This document shows, piece by piece, positions 10,801 to 22,177 of a stretch of DNA of 64,000 nucleotides. Positions within the stretch are counted from its first letter, which is position 1; each line of letters starts with the position of its first letter. Source of the stretch: Phanerodontia chrysosporium. Its lineage: Eukaryota; Basidiomycota; Agaricomycetes; Polyporales; Phanerochaetaceae. Under the pieces are notes generated by a model, which made no database searches, was not told where the DNA came from, and saw only the letters and a list, made by a program, of their open reading frames with translations. The position numbers and the translations under genes were made by a program. Location: assembly GCA_001910725.1 (NCBI GenBank), contig MJGA01000013.1, forward strand, positions 620,001 to 684,000. Reading direction: 5' to 3'.

Positions 10801-13800
10801 CTACATTACAACGCACCAGCCTCCACCGCGCTCTTGCTCGCGAGCTCGTTCGGTCTCTCTGCGCGCTCGTTCGAGCCGCGCCGCTTCTTCTGTGACCCTG
10901 TCCACCTCACCCCACCGCCGATTATGGTCCGCTTCCCAAGCCTCCTGGTCGCGCTGGCGCATCTCGAGTATCCGCCTGCGATTGTCCTCCTGCCGCCTCC
11001 GATCCTCCTGTTGTTCGCGCGCCCGCTCTCGCACCGCCCGTGCACGAGCCAGCCAGTCATCCTCGCCACGATCCGCGTCTCCTATCTCCTGGTAGCGCTG
11101 CCGCATTTCCAGTACCCGCCTCCGATTGTCCTCCAGCTGAGTACGGCGTGCCTGCTCGCGTGCAGCCTGCGCACGAGCGAGCCGGTCCTCCTCGATGAAC
11201 GCCGCAGGTATCCCAGGCATCGCAGGGGCCACATGCTCAAACGGTAGATCGGGCGCCCGCGCCGGGGCGCGCCCTGGCAGGAGGGGGTCCGCGTCGACCA
11301 TGTCCTGCTCGAAGATCCCGCCGTGCGCCTCACGCATGTGCGCATAGCACGCAGTGCTCCCGTCGAACGCCGCGAGGCAGCGCCAGCACACATGCGCGCC
11401 GCAGCGGCAGCTGACGTGCTGGCACCCGCCGTCCTTGAAGATCGGCACCGAGCAGCGCGGGCAGCGCCGGATGCCCGACGCCGCGCTCGCGATGTAGTCC
11501 TCGCTCGGGTCGCGCGCGGCCTCCGCACACGTCTGCCCGGCGTGCACGCCCGCGTCGCACGCAGCACACGCCCGCGCGAAGCACGCGGGGCACCGCACCG
11601 CGGCGCTGCCGTCTGCGCGCGTGCTGCGCGCGTACAGCTGCGTGCAGCCGGGCGTGCGGCACGGGCGCAACGCGTCGGGGTGCTGCGCGACGTGCGCGTG
11701 GAATGCGGCCTCGAGCAGCTGCTGGAACTTGCCCGCGTGCAGAAATCGCTCGAGCACCGCGATCGCGAGCGGCGCGCCGCACCGCCCGTCCGCGCCCGAG
11801 CAGCGCAGCGGGAAGGCTGTCGACTCGAGCGCGCTCCGGACGAAGTGCGTGAGACACTCGGTGCAGTAGACGTGCCCGCACCCGAGCGCGCTCGGTGCCG
11901 TCGCTGGGCACATGCAAATCGGACATGTGTGCTCGCCGTCCGCGGCGTCCTTCTGGCTGCTCCAGTCCGTGAAAGACTCGGCGAAGAGCGTGTCGAGCCT
12001 GTGCCTGATCTCCTCGTCGCCCGTGACCGTGATCCTCTTGGGTACTGAGACCAGGTCGAGGGTGACAGCGTCCTCGCCGTAGGTCTCCCTGAGTTGCGGA
12101 TACGCGACCTCGATGAAGAAGCGAACGGTACGCGTAGAAGTGAGGTCCTTCGCGTACTCTCTGCTCGCCAGCTCCTCTGCATACAGCTGAAGCTGCGCTC
12201 GAGCACGTTCGACCGCGGCAGCAGGACCGTAAGCGCGCAGCCCACGTATGCGTATGTCGACTTCTACGAGCGCACCGGTCATGTCTCGGATGTCGTTCGT
12301 GAGCTTCCGCGCGGTAGCCTGGTCGAAGAGGCGGCGATTCCACATGTCGAGCGTCGTCCCACGCGCCAGCTGCTCCGCGCGGACCTTGAGTGGGCCGACG
12401 TCCTCAATGGCGTCGCCGTGCACGTTGAGCCTGACTTTACCGTCCGGGAAATCGCGAACCTTCAGCTCACAGCGAGCCTCCTTACATGATTCCGCGAGTT
12501 CATCCCACTGCGTCTTTTGCACGCTGTACTGTGCCGCCGGGATAAAGACTGGGTAGGTATACTTCGACGGCAGGAAAATTCGCTGGTAGAGGAAGCTCAG
12601 AGTGGAGTAGCGAAACAGCTTCTGTGCGACCAAGGCATCCCGAAAAGCGCGAGCAGCATCCCAGGTGTCAAACTCGACGAAGAAGGTTACACGGGTATTG
12701 CTTCCTGCTGAGGCAGTCTCGCGCCTCGTCGCACGTGGGCGACGGGCGGGGACAAGAAACTGGAGGTGATCGTGCAAAGCGTCAAGAACGGACACAGGAT
12801 CGGAGTGGCGCCGTATAACCTGAACAGATACTGTCCTGCTGAAAGCAGTTGAAGTGCCGGTGTCTCCATCGGCGAGGTTGTTTTTGAAAGGAACGAACTG
12901 CGGATTAGCGCCTTGGATCGAAGGAAGCTGGTCGAGTCTGGGAGTAAGGCGACTAGCAATGCTGACGAATGCAACGGGACTCCTTTGGGGCTTTCCGACG
13001 ACGAAGCTCGGTTGGTCGAAGCCATGCCTAAGAAACACCGCTTCGATGTCTGAGACCTGGACAGTAAGTGGAAGGTTGGTAAGGCGCCCGCGCGTGACGT
13101 CGAAGCCCGCGACAATGTTGTTAACCGCTAGACCTGCAGAGAAGGTAACAATGCAGCCATCCACCTCTCTGGTCACGGTTGTCGCCGCCTCGACTCGATG
13201 CTGCTCTTCTCGCTTGGCCACCAGCTCAGCTTCGCGGCGAGCGCGCTGCTCCTCCTTCTGTCTCCGGATCTCGGCCTCACGTCGGGCGCGTTGCTCCTCC
13301 CTCTGCCTCTGCCTCTCAGCCTCGCGCCTGGCTTGAATTTCTTCACGCTCCAGCCTCCGACGTTCATCGTCGCGACGCCTCTCCTCGAGTAGACGCTGTT
13401 CCTCCTCTCTCTGGCGTTCTTCGGCTTCCAGGCGAGCGTGAAACTCTGCTTGTATCCGCTGTACTTCTTTTTCACACTTCAGGCGTTCAGGGGTCTCGGG
13501 GTCGTGGTAATATTCGCATCTGTCGCCTTTCTTGCATGTCCCTGTCGCCCACTTGAAACATGGTTTACTCCGAGGAATCCTCTGGTCAAAACCTTAGCGG
13601 AACCCTCAAAGTAATCGCGCACACACTCACTACAATTGGTTGGATCGAGACATCTGGCTGTGGGATACGCGATATCAATAGCGTACATAATGTCCGAGTG
13701 AGTAGTTCTTACAGAGTGTTGGTCATGTCTGACCTCGGGGCTTACTTCATGGGAGAAGCGACAGCGAGAACCAAATTTGCAGGATCCGTTCTTCAAATTT

Positions 13801-14097
13801 CTGCAAACTTCGTTCTTGGTGTCGTTTCTCTGATTGGTTGTTGGGATCTTCGAGGCCTTGGCCGGGATAGGGATTTGGGTAGCCCACGAGTTGTCGAGAT
13901 CGGTATCTCCACTCTCCCAGAGGAGAGAACGCGTCCCTGGCGCCGCTGCTGACTCTTCAGTCTCTTCACGAGGGATGGTTCAAGCTACGCGGATACTTGC
14001 CTTGATCGACGTGTGTATAGCGACACTTGTCTCCGAATCTGCAGTTGCCCTTTGCATAGGCCCTGCAAAGGCCTGGCGTTGCCCCAGGGGGCGACAT
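10801..14097 (-). CDS. RBR-type E3 ubiquitin ligase with three CCCH zinc fingers and CaaX box
   Basis: Predicted E3 ligase that passes ubiquitin through a catalytic cysteine. Exon 1 (14001-14097) starts MSPPGATPGLC and holds a first C-x8-C-x5-C-x3-H finger; the next exon (from 13948) holds a second; a third (C-x7-C-x5-C-x3-H) lies near 13500-13550. A long Glu/Arg-rich coiled coil follows, then about 400 residues without a named domain, then RING1 (CPICMC ... GCGHVYCTEC), an in-between-RING region and RING2 (CPRCSVPIFKDGGCQHVSC) with the catalytic Cys in the HVSC position. After RING2 come two repeated Glu/Arg helices and the C-terminus WCVVM, a CaaX farnesylation motif. From about 13560 to the stop no frame break is seen. 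The exon-2 to exon-3 joint (13580-13740) is uncertain. CCCH fingers usually bind RNA, which suggests RNA-linked ubiquitination. Confidence 0.78.
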
Positions 14098-14150
14098 AGT
14101 GGTAGTATGGAGGAAAGGGCGACTTCGCCTAAGGGCGAGATTGCGACTCC

Positions 14151-14156
14151 TTTATA
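14151..14156 (-). promoter_or_regulatory. TATA box of the CCCH-RBR gene
   Basis: On the minus strand this is TATAAA within CTCTATAAAGG, 54 bp upstream of the ATG at 14097, a normal distance for this gene set. It supports that ATG as the start. Confidence 0.45.
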
Positions 14157-14547
14157 GAGAGCCTCACGTGTGTATAAGGTTCTGTCGCGGAACACACGTG
14201 CCTTTATCCATAGGACGCCGGAGTGTCTGGGAGAGATTCATCGCAAGACGTAATCACAGGCTTTGAGCAGCAATATTCTGGCGTAGTCGGGACTGACTGC
14301 CATGGGCGTGGTCTGCAACTTGTTTTCGGACCTTGGTGGCGTTCGGCCCATGCCGTGATCTTGTGACCGTGATGTAGCGTCATGACGCCAATATCGAGCC
14401 TCGCCTCAGCTTGACAGCGTTAGAAGGCCACAGTATAGGTAGTATTCCTGAATCAACGGAGCGACCAGTTTTATCCAATGCTGTACTCGCGCTAGAGTTT
14501 CCTTAAACACCCTACCCATCGCTTCACGCTAGGTATACCTCAACTGA
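14157..14547. other. intergenic between the RBR gene and F-box copy E
   Basis: About 390 bp without open frames of note. It contains the upstream region of the RBR gene and the 3' flank of copy E. Nothing else recognised. Confidence 0.4.
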
Positions 14548-15589
14548 TTACACCGACGTGAAAAGTCTATAACCCAGTACAAAGTATGTTGGGAATAGGC
14601 TGGGTATTGAACCAACTTGCTGTGTAGCAAGAGTTGAACGGGATGCACATATAGCAATCATTCTATGCAGGTGTAGAGAACGTATCTTAGTTTCTTCTGT
14701 AGTAACAGTTAACGTCACCGGCATACCTATTCGAGAATCGCTTCGGTGCAGCACTTGTAATACCTTCAGTAATCTCTCGTTTGACCGGAGGTCTGCAACG
14801 AGCTCCCATATTCTGGAGCTGTCGGCAACTGAAGTCCGCATCTGAACCGTGCGCAGAGAGGGATTCTGCAGAACCACCATGATTGCAGGCTCTTCCCCTC
14901 TGAACGGGAGTAACCAGCTGAGATCCATATCGATTGTCAGGACCTCGAGGGCGGGAGCATGCTGTAGCGCTTCGACCAGCGCGGTGCACATACCCAGACC
15001 TGGGGATAGGCACACAGCCGTCTGGAACCACAGGATGAGCGAAAGGCGAGGGCACAAAAGATAGACATACTAATGATTTCCAGGTTGTACTAATGCGCGC
15101 AACGACTTGAGCAGTCATGGTGAGCTCCCATGGTGTGCCCCAGAATTCGCGGCGCAGATGCAAAACCTCAGGTTGCATGAGTGTGAGTGCCTCCTCAAGA
15201 TGCGCGACCGATCCGGAGGGGCATAAATCTATGTACAGGTCCCTGATACCGCGTGCGTGCCGTGCGATATCGACGACGTGCCTGCCATAGCCGTGATCCA
15301 GGCGCAGCGACTGTATGGCCCGCCGCACACCTGCATGCGTCTTGGCCATGTCCGCAATGCATTGGGCGTAATCATCGTCAAGAATCTGCAAGGCGCTGTA
15401 CAGCAGAGGCGTTCCGACTCTCAGCCAGCGCCGAGAGACCCGGAGGAGTTGTGGGTTGCGGTCGTAGTCGTCCTTAGTATAGGGGCCAGCACGACTGTAG
15501 GTGTCGCGGAAGAGGACGTCGAGAGGGACGAGTAGACAGAAGGACAGGATGCTCTCTAGGATCTCTTCCGGCAGGACCTCGATGGTCAT
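14548..15589 (-). CDS. F-box protein, cluster copy E
   Basis: Predicted SCF substrate adaptor of the second subtype. Exon 1 (15071-15589) starts MTIEVLPEEILESILSFCLL and carries LLRVSRRWLRVGTPLLYSAL. A 49-bp GTATGT/CAG intron follows T-W-K-S-L. Exon 2 (14548-15021) begins TAVCLSPGLGMCTALVEAL and contains PALEVLTIDMDLSWLLPF and NPSLRTVQMRTS, a leucine-rich segment. About 330 residues, the longest in the cluster; the last 50 residues look atypical and may be read-through after a lost splice or stop. Intron position and F-box core are shared with the other copies; the substrate is unknown. Confidence 0.72.
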
Positions 15590-16169
15590 GACAGTACCGG
15601 TGTTGAAGAAACGTGGTGCTTGTGCACTTCGAAAATACGCTGCCTGCCGGGCGCTCTGACTTGATGCGCCCTTCTAAATATGGTATCCCGCCTGCCATCA
15701 TCTATTTAGACGCCTGTTTGAGGCGGATCTGGAGTTTGTGAGTGTAGCCTTAACAGCGCGCAACGACTCGTTGATAACCGCCATGTGCCCTCTGCACCAT
15801 ACTAGATCTCAGCCGTCTTACTCTCGCCGTGGGCGTCTCGACCTGAGGTTGCTACAGTACGACGCCATCATGCGGTCACCGGATCGAGCTCACCATGTCT
15901 CTGTCGTGGGAGCACTCAGTGCTTATCACAATTGCTAGCCAAGAGTGGACTCAGCGCAGTGATTTAGCGAATAGAAATCTGAATCTGCGTGGAGCGATAG
16001 GATGGCATGTCATGAGACTCATATCTCTCTAACCGTGGGTATCGAAGAAGGGCACTTCATCTGCGGCCCTGCGCTGCCAATGATAGCCTTGGACTGAGTA
16101 AGTCTCCACCATATTCGCTATATCCACACTGATACATCTTCGACAGCTCACCTCCAACACTGTCTCGCC
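15590..16169. other. intergenic upstream of the P450 gene
   Basis: About 580 bp between divergent genes. Only short open frames; no recognised element. Confidence 0.4.
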
Positions 16170-18358
16170 ATGGGGGACACTCTGGCTCTGAACGGCGGAA
16201 TCGTCCTTGCCGTAATCGTGGCTTGTAGCATCGCTCTCTTGCTGTTCCAGCGACGACCGCACTTGCCCCTCCCACCCGGACCAAAGCGTTGGCCAGTAGT
16301 TGGAAACGCCTTTCGCTTCCCCAAGGAGCGCGAGTGGCTGACTTTCATGCGATGGTCGCGCGAGTTCGGCGCGTAACGCTTAAGTCTCATGGACATCGCG
16401 CGTTGGCTGACGTAGACCGTGGTATCGCTACAGGCTCTGATCTGCTTTACTACGAGATGTGGGGGAGGCCCTTCGTTGTGATAAACTCCCATCGTGCGGC
16501 TGTCGAACTCTTTGAACGCAAGTCCGCGCTGTATGCTGACAGGTATGCTCGAGCCAGTCTGTGCACGTCTCCCCATGTCTCATGACGTCCTTACAGACCC
16601 CGAATGCCTATGCTGCTGGATCTGTACGCCACTCGCCTCTCCCGCGCCTTAACACCATTGCATGCGTCCTAACACGCTCAATCGCAGCTGCGGCTGGGCA
16701 TGGGACCTAGCGTTCATGCCGTACGACGAAACGTGGAAGCTCGCCCGCAAGCTCTTCACGCAACACTTCCGCGCAGGCGCGGCAGGCGTTACCGTGACGA
16801 AGAGACACGGTGTGCACGCGAGCTTCTAGCCGACATTCTGCGTGACGATACCCAGCTATTCGAACATGCAAGAGTGTGAGCCCACACGACTATCGCCTGC
16901 GACAACTGACTGATACGGTCTTCAGGACGTTTGGCAAGCTCATTATGAGCGTGACGTACGGGATCGACGTGCGCTCGGCCGATGATAAATACATCACGAA
17001 TGCGCAGAAGGCTCTGTACGCCATCACTGCAACGGGCAACGTCGGGACGTATCTGGTGGACTCTATACCCCTCCGTAAGCACCCCCGCAACAATACCATC
17101 AGCTTCTACCAAACTATCGTAATCGTTTGCAGTGAAGTACATACCCGAATGGTTCCCCGGCGCAAAGTTCCAACGTGAAGCACGCGAGTGGAGGGAGGCA
17201 GCTGAGGCCATGTCACAGCGTCCAGTCGAGGACGTGAAGATCGCCATGGTATGACTTCCCTGTGCATAGCACTTTACCAATTGATCTGACGAAATACCAG
17301 GCCGAAGGCACAGCTCGGCCATCGGTGCTCCGCTCGCTTCTCGAAGACTACGGCGAGACCATGTCTGCGCAGGAAGCTTATGCTATTCTCAGTGCAACTG
17401 GCACAGCGTATGAGGGTACGTAGCGCTGGTGGTGGCACGGCCTACGGAAGCTGATCCGCCGTGAGCAGCTGCCTCAGAGACGGTGAGTCCCAGCCATCCC
17501 CTCCTCGTAGAGAGCTCATATCGGACTAGACCTGGTCTGCGACGCTTACAGTGGTCTTAGCGATGCTTTTGTTCCCCGAGATCCAAGAGAGGGCTCATGC
17601 CGAATTGGACCGCGTGGTTGGGATGGACCGCTTCCCTGTATTTGAAGACCAGCCATCCTTGCCGTATATCACGGCCATCTGCAAGGAGGTGAGTTGCAGT
17701 TCATCTGCGCGGGCGCGGGGACGTCTCATCGCAGCTGTCAGGCGCTACGATGGCGGACGCCGTTGCCCCTAGGTCAGTGCGCTGGGCGACCCCTCGAGAC
17801 TACCGCACTTATCTCGTTACAGCCGTGATGCACAGGGTCACGCAAGACGATGTCTACAACGGGTGCCACATCCCGGGCGGGGCAACCGTCGTCCTGAACT
17901 CCTGGTACGTCCCTTTCGCCCCGCTCCTCCACACCCATCGCTCACCCCGGCAGGGCTATCCTGTTCGACCCGGACCAATACCCAAACCCCGAGCCATTCG
18001 CGCCCGAACGCTTCCTAGCGCCCTCGGGCGAGCTAGCTCCGGACGTCCCAGAGCCTACCGCCGCATTTGGATACGGGCGGCGCGCGTGCGCAGGGACAGC
18101 CATGGCGCTGGACACGCTCTGGATCGTCGTCGCGTCGCTGCTCTGGGCGTTTGACATACGCCGGGCGGTTGACGAGATGGGCAACGAGATTGACGTCGCA
18201 GGAGAGTATACTTTCGGGGTTGTCTGGTGAGTGGCTGGCGTCACGACAGCGCGTCGAAGGGTGACGAGCAGGCTTTTCGCAGCTATCCTGCACCGTTCCG
18301 ATGTGCTTTGCGACCACGCTCGGAAGGAATTCGCTCGCTCATTTCGTTGCCGGAGTGA
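16170..18358 (+). CDS. cytochrome P450 monooxygenase, frame apparently disrupted
   Basis: A membrane-anchored haem monooxygenase of the fungal type. Exon 1 starts MGDTLALNGG, has a hydrophobic anchor (IVLAVIVACSIALLLF) and a proline-rich hinge LPLPPGPKRWPVVG. Later exons encode YADR-PRMPMLLDL, WDLAFMPYDETWKLARKLF, VTYGIDV, the I-helix region around ASETTWSATLTVVLAM, PEPFAPERF, and the haem loop FGYGRRACAG; a last exon from about 18256 encodes YPAPFRCALRPRSEG. It has a dozen or so short exons. The frame breaks near 16783, where HFRAGAAG is followed out of frame by RYRDEETRCAREL. The junctions around 16375-16434 and 17738-17822 also cannot be joined in phase. Either the gene is decaying or bases are missing from the sequence. 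Substrate unknown. Confidence 0.7.
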
Positions 18359-18505
18359 GTTAGAATCGGAGCACGTGACGGTTTATTCTGCTCCTTCTGT
18401 GCTATATATGGAATAGATAGTAACCCATGAATGGCTTTACACTACGCGAGGAAAGCACATGAAGGTGAGGACGTATCCACTCTTCTTTGGCACTTGACTG
18501 TGTGA

Positions 18506-18526
18506 GGGGGCGGGGGGGGGAGGGGG
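18506..18526. repeat. G-rich homopolymer tract
   Basis: A run of G interrupted by single C and A bases (G5-C-G9-A-G5) in the gap between the P450 and F-box copy F. It could form a G-quadruplex and is a likely place for sequence-length error. Confidence 0.5.
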
Positions 18527-18612
18527 TGAGGCCTGTATCTCAGATTCGAAGGTAGCTTCGGGAGACACCATCCTATCGTCGTTGACGTGCCTTTGAGACT
18601 TATAGTCAATTA

Positions 18613-19540
18613 TCAGTCTGACTCTTCTACGATTGACACAAATTTGGCGACGCGATTTAACTTTGGTTGTTTGAGTGCATCCTCGACTCGTGTGAGAGCT
18701 CGGGGTTCACGCCCATGCATCACAACCTGTTCGAAACCCGGCTTTTCGGCGAATTTCTCCAACATTGTACTGGTGCTTTCTTCTCCTCGCTCCCACTCGT
18801 ACCGCTCGAACCAGGGATGCAAGTGCACCGAAGTCGGCATGTGTATCTCCCGCAAGGCCGGCAGGTCCATTAAGAGGTTGGTCCACTCCCTGGTAGTCGT
18901 GAACGCAGAGAAATGTATCTCGGTCTGTTGTAGCGAGTAACAATCTGATTGAGCGTGTTTCGCCACTCATATACATGAATACACATACCACAGCTGTCCA
19001 AAGGCCGACAATAACCCTTAACACGGTCTCCTCACCGTTCTCAGTGCTCCAGTAGGAATGTCGTTCATTGGGGGCGAAGTGGATATATAATGTCGTGGGG
19101 TGCACGAGGTGGGCAGCGCGTCGAAGACCCTCGAGTGACTCGCCCGAGCGGAGATGTGCTGTCACATACAACGTGTGGATGTTTGTCGCATATCTGAGCA
19201 GTGTGCTCAACTCCCTCGACATGCTCCCGCCCTCTAGGCGGAGGTAACGGATTGCACGTGCCACAGCTGGGTCAGTCTTGACGAGGCGCGCCAGCGTGGA
19301 TGTGTGCTTTGACTTGCGGAGGGCGACGCCGGTGTAGAGCATGGGCGCTGCGATGCGCAGCCAACGTTTGGAGATGAGGAGTATGTTGGTGGACCCTGTC
19401 TGCAGGGCACCTGGGCGTTCTTCCTTCCAGTACGGCGTGTCTTGCTCGGGGAACTTGAGAAACGTCTTTGCTGAGAAAGGGGGGATGATATGGCGGACGA
19501 TCTCGCGGATGATTTCTTCAGGGAGTTTTGCCTCTGCCAT
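18613..19540 (-). CDS. F-box protein, cluster copy F
   Basis: Predicted SCF substrate adaptor, second subtype. Exon 1 (18989-19540) starts MAEAKLPEEIIREIVRHI and includes NILLISKRWLRIAAPMLYTG. A GTATGT/CAG intron of 64 bp comes after L-W-T-A-V, the shared position. Exon 2 (18613-18924) begins TEIHFSAFTTTREWTNLL, contains ALREIHMPTSVHLHPWFERY, and ends VSIVEESD. About 287 residues. A TATAAA on the minus strand (19599-19604) is about 60 bp upstream of the ATG. Exon lengths are multiples of three and the frame is clean. Substrate unknown. Confidence 0.75.
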
Positions 19541-20297
19541 GACCAGCAGCGTGAGGCGGTTGGAATGCTAAGACCTGTTCACGACCTTGGTTTGAGGATT
19601 TATATGTCTCCCACTTCGCTGATCTATGTTACATCTGGTGATGACTCACTTGTGCTTGTGGGTCCAAGCATCAACCCTACACATGAGGCGAGTTGGCAAA
19701 CTCGCAACGAAGAGCCTGTGACACGATGGTCATCAGTTGCATCAGATGCATGGGCCTGAGGATGCGATCTCCTCAGGTAGCTGGCTGCAGTGGCGGGCGT
19801 TTGACAAACGATGCGCCATCAATTGATGCGCCGGTGGATTACTTGCGAGAGCCACGTGCGCCAGGCGCTTCCCTCCCCGACCTTCACGAGATTGCGACGA
19901 CCGACTTACCGAGCTTGCTTTCAAGTTTCCACCTATTCCCGTCTCAATGTCGTCTCTACAGATAAACCAAGCACTAGCACTACATAACCACAGCATTATG
20001 CTACCAGCTGTAATTGAGGACCCGCAGCAGTGAGGACCCAAGCAATTCTCGAGGCCCCGGACGGTCCTCAGCAACCGGAAGAAGTTAACGCAGAGGGGTG
20101 TCGCGTCGTTAGGTTGTACCTTTGGTGCGCAGGTTCTACCTCTGTTCTTCCGTTCCGCCTCACTGACTCCGAGGCTAGAGTCGTCCCCGAGGCGGATCTG
20201 CACTGGATGGCACGGATGGGCCTCATCCCCTCCGTATAAGAAGATCCTGGTGTGCTACCTGCTTCCGGCCTCTCACCTTCCGTGCTTTGCAACCACC
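19541..20297. other. divergent promoter region between F-box copies F and G
   Basis: About 760 bp between two outward-transcribed F-box genes. TATA-like sequences sit at both ends (19599-19604 minus; 20235-20240 plus, TATAAG). The middle has only unconvincing open frames. Confidence 0.45.
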
Positions 20298-21042
20298 ATG
20301 TCCGAAAGAGACCTCCCGGAAGAGCTCGTCCTCTACATCATTTCACTTTGCCTCGACCTCCCCTCTGAAGACTTCCTACGCTTCCCCACAGCCGACGGCA
20401 CACGCAAGCACATATCACGAAATGCCGACGTTCTACTCGTCTCACGGCGGTGGCTGCGCATCGGTTCACCACTGCTCTTTGCCTCGCTGCGCCTCTCCAA
20501 CCCCTCCCACACGACGAGTGTCGCCCACCAGCTCCGATGCAACCCGGGGCTAGGGAGCGCGATCCGGAACCTGCGCATCGAAGGGGACTGTGGCGACGAC
20601 CTCTATGACGTGCTAGAGCTAGCACCAAACGTTCAGCGGCTCTATGTCGCCCTAGACCAGAAGACCAACACCCGCACTGATGGTCTCCGCCGCGCCCTGC
20701 CCTGCATTAACCCGCGCGAGGTTTTCGTCGTGGACATAACGCGCTTTGTGCGCGCGTTTCCCCTATTTCCGTGGGGTCGGGACATGCGTGCAGACGAAGC
20801 AATGGCCGCTATCGAGCACGCCATCTCTGACCACTGGCCCGGACTGGTGCGTATACGTTTAGTGCATCTGGAGACTCTACCAAGCCGATTCATTATCTCA
20901 GCGCTGTGTGCACCTGGGTCCGTTCAGCGAAATAACGCCTACGTTATCTCGCGCTCTTGAGCGTGCCAACGCTTCAAGAGCAGGACAATCTCACCCTACG
21001 CTACGTGTGAAGAGGCAGCGGGCGTCAGTTGGCATCCGTTAA
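20298..21042 (+). CDS. F-box protein, cluster copy G
   Basis: Predicted SCF substrate adaptor, second subtype. Exon 1 (20298-20846) starts MSERDLPEELVLYIISLCL and carries VLLVSRRWLRIGSPLLFASL. A GTGCGT/CAG intron of 55 bp follows H-W-P-G-L. Exon 2 (20902-21042) begins RCVHLGPFSEITPTLSRAL and ends RASVGIR. About 229 residues, the shortest of the second subtype. Reading through the intron would give a plausible but shorter C-terminus; the spliced form is preferred because the intron position is shared with the other copies. It is the last member of the cluster before the hydrophobin. Confidence 0.72.
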
Positions 21043-22103
21043 TTACTTCCCCTCCATCATGACAGATATCATGGCCATTCTCGCCTTATTCTACTAGTAC
21101 GTATGTATGCATACTTCAAGTCTTTGAATGACTAGGCAACGCTCACGCAATGTAGGCTTAGTGCTCGCAATATAATCCAGTTATTTAGAAGATATTTTTG
21201 TACAAGCCGCAATGCTCATGTTGCATGTCCACGATCCTCGCTATTTTGGCCATTGGATTCATCGCAAGACTTCAATCCCATGACATCTCCAGCACATGCT
21301 TTACAAGTTCATACCGACGCTGACGACCCACGATATAGGACACCGTCCTCTTCCGGTCGTTCGCCCGACTCTTCGTCAGCACCCGGTTTTCGTCACCCGA
21401 CCCTTCCCCCGAGACTTGCTTTGGACCCTCCAATGAGAATAACCTGAATGCAACCGGATGCAGGCAACCATCGCTTGCGACAGATTTTGCCGCGTTGACG
21501 CTGGCTCGTGGTAGCTACGTGGTATTGATTGAATGCCTAAAGCGGGCTATCATACACTCCATCCAGGGCCTGTCTTCATAAACAAACAATGTCATTGCAA
21601 CGTTGTATCTGAAATTCACCGCATGACCTGCTCACAGACGTCATATTCTCATGAAACATGAAAGCAAGACATGACCGAGGATACTCGCCGGGGTTTACCT
21701 TCCTGGCGCGAGCCTAAGCAGACACTGGTACGTTGTTTTCACAAGACGATAAACATTACGCTTAGCTTACTGAGGATTTGGACTAGGCAATACGTCTCCA
21801 GTCCACTGACTGGACCGTCCATCCATAGTTCCACGTATGGCTTCTCACAGGTGCCAACATTCAACAGAATATGATGATGTGCGTTCCGTAAAGTGCTCCA
21901 CCTATAACATACTCCTGACCAATGTTTCAATAATACAAGTGCGCGGACGATAGGAACACTTGGACGGCAGTTGCGGCCGTCTTCTCAGGACGCATCGTGC
22001 AGTGGAGCGTCACGACACGCACTCCACAACACGGTGTTCGGACGTTGTTGCTGTCCGGTGCGCCTTCGCGCCTTTCCTGGGCGACGCAGCGTCGGCCTCA
22101 GCG
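21043..22103. other. intergenic, upstream of the hydrophobin
   Basis: About 1.06 kb of lower-GC sequence with no supportable gene. It likely contains the hydrophobin promoter. Confidence 0.45.
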
Positions 22104-22110
22104 TATAAAA
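22104..22110 (+). promoter_or_regulatory. TATA box of the hydrophobin gene
   Basis: TATAAAA, 68-74 bp upstream of the ATG at 22178 and followed by a CT-rich leader. This is the classic layout of strongly expressed fungal genes such as hydrophobins. Confidence 0.6.
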
Positions 22111-22177
22111 GCTGGCCGCTCCTCGTCCTCCAGCCTCAGCAATCCGCTCTCTCGTCTATCCAGTAACCAAAGCCAAT

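Noticed and set aside
11082..12343. Arg/Ser-rich open frames antiparallel or out of frame to the RBR gene
   Set aside because: They are shadows of the GC-rich RBR coding sequence; the real frame has the zinc-binding Cys and His.
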